DNA of 7,147 nt, taken from the NCBI GenBank assembly GCA_964414015.1, contig CAYPUE010000037.1:1-7147 (forward strand). The letters are read 5' to 3'. Both the position numbers and the translations under genes were made by a program. Source of the stretch: JAUSEW01 sp964414015. GTDB lineage: Bacteria; Patescibacteriota; Microgenomatia; Levybacterales; UBA12049. Position 1 is the stretch's first letter; each line of letters opens with the position of its first letter. The notes below the pieces were generated by a model. It worked only from the letters and a program-made list of their open reading frames with translations. It made no database searches and had not been told where the DNA came from. Shown here one piece after another: positions 4,562 through 7,147 of this stretch.

Positions 4562-4900
4562 ATGGAAAAAGGTTTTGGAAAACATCCAGATTTACCTAGT
4601 CCCACTATTGAAGAGGCTGAAACTGCAGTTAAAACTTTAGCAAGTTTCTACGGATGTCCCAACAATAACGTTTCCATGGATAGCTCTTTAACCCTTCAGG
4701 GAGGAGAGAAAAAGCTTCTTCAGCTAGCGTCGGACATAATAAATGGTACAGTGCATTCCCATAGCCAAGTAGCAGAAGCTCTATGGGAATTCGGTACTTG
4801 GATAAATTGCGCCAAGCGTACCCCTATCGCGGCATTTGATTTTGCACTATATCGAGTTTATATCGCCGCTCTGAAAAAACAAAAATCTTTTCATGAATAA
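4562..4900 (+). CDS. Unrecognised small protein, 112 aa
   Basis: I do not recognise this protein. It is soluble and probably mostly helical. IEEAETAVKTLASFYGC (17-32) and EKKLLQLASDIINGTV (49-64) look like amphipathic helices, and QVAEALWEFGTWINCAKRTPIAAFDFALYRVYIAALKK (69-106) is a more hydrophobic, aromatic helical region without a true membrane span. Three cysteines do not form a metal motif. It is preceded by the best promoter in the window, so it is likely well expressed despite lacking a Shine-Dalgarno site. It stands alone: divergent from the peptidase E-like gene, and followed by about 110 bp before the zinc-ribbon gene, which has its own promoter. A coding call is supported by the promoter/ATG register and an intact frame. 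Confidence 0.75.
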   Translation: MEKGFGKHPDLPSPTIEEAETAVKTLASFYGCPNNNVSMDSSLTLQGGEKKLLQLASDIINGTVHSHSQVAEALWEFGTWINCAKRTPIAAFDFALYRVYIAALKKQKSFHE

Positions 4901-4930
4901 AAAAACTATTAATTAGCAACAAATCTCATA

Positions 4931-4975
4931 ATGAAGATTTCTGTTATTGCCCATCCCAATTCAAAAACCCCTTGA
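4931..4975 (+). pseudogene. Probable truncated start of a DUF167 (YggU-like) gene
   Basis: The ATG at 4931 opens a 14-codon frame, MKISVIAHPNSKTP, ending at TGA. The pattern of a short beta strand followed by HPNSK strongly recalls the N-terminus of DUF167/UPF0235 proteins, whose first strand ends in a P-x-(A/S)-(S/K) turn. Nothing after TGA in any frame continues that family, and the stop overlaps the -35 box of the zinc-ribbon gene promoter (4972-4977). I read it as the remaining 5' end of a gene displaced by the present downstream sequence. The match is short and from memory; chance similarity is possible. Confidence 0.4.
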
Positions 4976-5001
4976 CTTATTTCTTTTAAACACAGTACTA
5001 T
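4972..5001 (+). promoter_or_regulatory. Promoter of the zinc-ribbon gene
   Basis: TTGACT (4972-4977) and TACTAT (4996-5001) are near-consensus hexamers with an 18-bp spacer. The -10 box ends 9 nt before the ATG at 5010, so any leader is at most a few bases. Confidence 0.65.
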
Positions 5002-5009
5002 AGAGACCT

Positions 5010-5579
5010 ATGGCAAAAGCAAATGAACAAAAAACTCCAGAGGGAATGTGCCCCAAATGCGGTTCTCCTCTTGCAGAAATAACTGTTACTAAAACAGGAC
5101 GCAAACTGCAAAGATGCTCCAAGGGTTCATGGAATCCGGAAACCAGAAAAAATGAGGGGTGCGATTTTGTCAAATGGTTTGAAGTTGAACCTCAAATCCT
5201 TTCTGAAAAATGCCCCAAATGCGGCAGCAAGTTAATTTTGGCAGTTACCCGCTTCGGCAAGAAAATGAAGAAATGCGAAAAAGGCAGTTGGGATAAGGAA
5301 GCCAAGAAAGCCATTGGCTGTGATTACGTCGAATGGATTAACGGTACGACTGAACCCCTTGATGAAGAATGTCCCCAGTGCGGACAAAAACTAGTTCTTT
5401 ATACAACTGCCAATGGCAAAAAAATGAAAAAATGCAGCACTTCGGGATGGGATAAAGTTGCGCGCCAAGCCACGGGCTGTCCTTATGTTTATTGGCTTAA
5501 ACCTGAAGAATATCCTCAACCAACTGATAAAACTAACAATGGCGGCGAAGAATTTCTTCCTCCCGAACCCAAAGAATAA
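5010..5579 (+). CDS. Triple topoisomerase-type C4 zinc-ribbon protein, 189 aa
   Basis: Three tandem zinc ribbons cover almost the whole protein. Their cysteine quartets are C14/C17/C36/C51, C68/C71/C89/C104 and C121/C124/C142/C157, a period of 53-54 residues. Each unit reads CPxCG, a basic beta hairpin (GxKxxKC), then a GSWD/GWD-type helix start and GCxYVxW. This matches the C4 zinc ribbons at the C-terminus of bacterial topoisomerase I, which bind single-stranded DNA, but no topoisomerase catalytic domain is attached. Units 2 and 3 are closest to each other. The acidic, Pro-rich tail (about 165-189) is probably disordered. It likely binds nucleic acid, perhaps as an accessory to TopA in trans (inference). 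The ATG at 5010 lies 9 nt after a -10 box. It is convergent with the MFS gene, with 15 bp between stops and no terminator hairpin. Confidence 0.92.
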   Translation: MAKANEQKTPEGMCPKCGSPLAEITVTKTGRKLQRCSKGSWNPETRKNEGCDFVKWFEVEPQILSEKCPKCGSKLILAVTRFGKKMKKCEKGSWDKEAKKAIGCDYVEWINGTTEPLDEECPQCGQKLVLYTTANGKKMKKCSTSGWDKVARQATGCPYVYWLKPEEYPQPTDKTNNGGEEFLPPEPKE

Positions 5580-5594
5580 TTTATCTGGCAGGAT

Positions 5595-7130
5595 TTATTT
5601 ACTTCTTAGATTTGGCTCGCTAGCTGAAGTGAATTCCCCTTCTTCCACTGCCACCTCAATTCCCGCTTCTTCAAGAACCGTCCTTGCAGCATGAGATTTT
5701 CGAAGCGGTATTTCTTTCAGGAAAAATGTGACGATAAAAGCTGCGCCCATGAGAATGGTACCAAGAAGAAAAACTTCTGTAATTGCTCCTGTAAATATAT
5801 CGAGAAATCCCTGTAAATTATTCGCGCTAATATTCGTAATTGCGAACTTAGGCAGCTTTCCCATTAAAGCATTATTCAATACGCTCCCAAATATTGCTAC
5901 TCCTACTGTTCCTCCGATGCTTCTGGCAACTTGAGTTGAAGCGGTAACTACCCCTAATTTGGAATTGTCAAATGAATTCTGCACCGCGATAGTAAAAATC
6001 GGCATGGTTGTTCCCAAACCAACACCCAGCGTAATCATTCTTATTAATAATTCCATTTGCGTAGTCGCAGAAGTTACCGTTGAAAGCCAATACATCCCTA
6101 CCACAACTATTGCCATACCAAATATCGCTATTGATTTATATTTCCCCGTTTTTGAAATAACTTGCCCGGAAATAATACTGGCGGTGACTAGCGCAAACAT
6201 GAGAGGTGTAAGAATTGTACCTGAATTTGTAGCGCTTAACCCAAGAACTACTTGAGAAAAAAGAGGAATATATAATATGGCGCCAAACATTCCCATGGCT
6301 GTTAAAAAAGTAATGATAACTGAAATAGTGAAGATGGAATTTTTAAAAAGCGCCAAAGGTATAATCGGCTCTTTGGCAAACCGCTCGGTAATAACAAAAA
6401 GGGTAAGAAATACTGCCGACATCATGAATAGCCCAATTTCCGTGATAGAACTCCATGCATATTGATTTCCTCCCCAAACAAGAGCCAAAAGAAACGGAAC
6501 TAATCCAAGCGTTAAGGCCAAAGCGCCAAGATAATCAATGCTTCTTTCTTTTATGCTTGAGGTAATTTTTGGCATCAAAAACCCGATTGCCGCAAGAGCC
6601 AAAATACCTACAGGAATATTCACAAAAAAATTCCACCTCCATGAAGCATTATCTGTAAGCCATCCGCCCAATGTCGGGCCGACAACAGAAGCTAAACCAA
6701 ACATTCCGCCCAGCATTCCCTGCCATCTTCCCCGTTCTGACGGAACAAATAAATCACCGATAATAGCGAAGGAATTTGCCATCATTGCGCCCCCGCCTAT
6801 TCCCTGCAAACCGCGGAAAATGATAAGCTGTGTCATGTTTTGCGATAACCCTGAAAGAATTGAACCTACAATAAAAATAAGAATCCCTCCGAAAAAGAAC
6901 CATTTTCTTCCGTAAATATCAGACAGTTTTCCGTAGATCGGCACTGTCACCGTAGAGGCAAGCATATAGGCGGTAAAAACCCAGCTTAGGTGTTCCAAGC
7001 CTTTAAGTTCGCTGACAATTCTCGGCATGGCTGTGGCCACAATTGTCTGGTCAAGCGCAGACAAGAGTATGGCAAGCATCACCCCGGCCATAACGGTAAC
7101 TTTCTGTGAATTTGGTATATCGGATAACAT
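5595..7130 (-). CDS. MFS multidrug exporter, DHA2 (EmrB/QacA) family, 14 TM
   Basis: The 511-aa length and about 14 hydrophobic spans fit DHA2 drug:proton antiporters. Family motifs are in order: LDQTIVATAMP in TM1 (26-36; D1 motif), motif A GKLSDIYGRK (67-76) in the TM2-3 loop, RGLQG in TM4 (106-110; motif B), the antiporter motif C around VVGPTLGGW in TM5 (149-157), then SWRWNFFVNIPVG (163-175). A weaker second motif A-like loop, SGQVISKTGKYKS, is at 321-333, and the conserved STQVARSIGGTVG segment at 398-410. It would export lipophilic compounds across the cytoplasmic membrane. Substrate is unknown, and no EmrA-like adaptor or TetR regulator is visible. The C-terminal tail (about 472-511) is soluble and Glu-rich. 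ATG at 7130 gives a normal N-terminus; only 17 bp upstream are in the window and they show no clear promoter or Shine-Dalgarno site. Confidence 0.95.
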   Translation of the reverse strand: MLSDIPNSQKVTVMAGVMLAILLSALDQTIVATAMPRIVSELKGLEHLSWVFTAYMLASTVTVPIYGKLSDIYGRKWFFFGGILIFIVGSILSGLSQNMTQLIIFRGLQGIGGGAMMANSFAIIGDLFVPSERGRWQGMLGGMFGLASVVGPTLGGWLTDNASWRWNFFVNIPVGILALAAIGFLMPKITSSIKERSIDYLGALALTLGLVPFLLALVWGGNQYAWSSITEIGLFMMSAVFLTLFVITERFAKEPIIPLALFKNSIFTISVIITFLTAMGMFGAILYIPLFSQVVLGLSATNSGTILTPLMFALVTASIISGQVISKTGKYKSIAIFGMAIVVVGMYWLSTVTSATTQMELLIRMITLGVGLGTTMPIFTIAVQNSFDNSKLGVVTASTQVARSIGGTVGVAIFGSVLNNALMGKLPKFAITNISANNLQGFLDIFTGAITEVFLLGTILMGAAFIVTFFLKEIPLRKSHAARTVLEEAGIEVAVEEGEFTSASEPNLRSK

Positions 7131-7147
7131 AAAATTTGGGTAAACCC

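Noticed and set aside
5580..5594. Terminator between the convergent zinc-ribbon and MFS genes
   Set aside because: Only 15 bp separate the stops and no hairpin or T-run is seen.
5728..6915. Several plus-strand open frames antisense to the MFS gene (62-125 codons)
   Set aside because: They lie wholly opposite a strongly supported transporter gene, have no promoters in register and read as low-complexity antisense of membrane segments.
1..7147. Stop-codon reassignment, as in some Patescibacteria where TGA encodes glycine
   Set aside because: All long genes, including the 511-codon transporter, are open under the standard code with no in-frame TGA at conserved glycines. Absence of TGA as a stop among nine genes is too small a sample to mean more.

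Overview
The window is AT-rich bacterial chromosome with short intergenic gaps, mixed gene orientations, the standard genetic code (the nine genes whose ends are visible stop with TAA or TAG) and no convincing Shine-Dalgarno sites. Gene content fits a Candidate Phyla Radiation (Patescibacteria) genome, most likely Microgenomates-like: YchF beginning MNLSVGIVGLPNVGKS, an AbiEii toxin with a very small partner, a stand-alone topoisomerase-type zinc-ribbon protein and several unplaced small proteins. The lineage call is an inference from gene style, not from a marker gene.

Layout, left to right. 1-415 (minus): 5' part of ychF, running off the left edge. 442-1272 (plus): unrecognised protein with an odd start. 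1273-1360: convergent gap with a hairpin and a perfect 13-bp tandem repeat. 1361-2098 (minus): SWIM zinc-finger protein. 2160-2420 and 2351-3016 (plus): overlapping two-gene toxin-antitoxin module of the AbiEii nucleotidyltransferase type. 3017-3064 (minus): a decayed second copy of a ychF start with its promoter. 3134-3634 (plus): P-loop kinase-like NTPase. 3635-3882: structured, locally GC-richer intergenic element. 3883-4503 (minus): peptidase E-like S51 hydrolase. 4562-4900 (plus): orphan protein. 4931-4975 (plus): probable truncated start of a DUF167 gene. 5010-5579 (plus): triple C4 zinc-ribbon protein. 5595-7130 (minus): 14-TM DHA2-type MFS drug exporter.

The strongest window-wide pattern is promoter placement. 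At seven gene starts a recognisable -10 box (usually extended, TGnTATAAT) ends 7 to 9 nt before the start codon, so transcription should begin at or next to it and most mRNAs here should be leaderless. The same geometry (6 nt) is preserved at the ychF relic. For the gene at 442-1272 the rule points to position 478, where the in-frame codon is GTA rather than a normal start.

The stretch from about 1263 to 3069 looks like an accessory insertion. It carries the SWIM gene and the toxin-antitoxin pair, is bracketed by a perfect 17-bp direct repeat, and its right end abuts the ychF-start relic. This suggests a recombination event that used or duplicated the ychF 5' end. No transposase, integrase, CRISPR array, tRNA or rRNA is visible.
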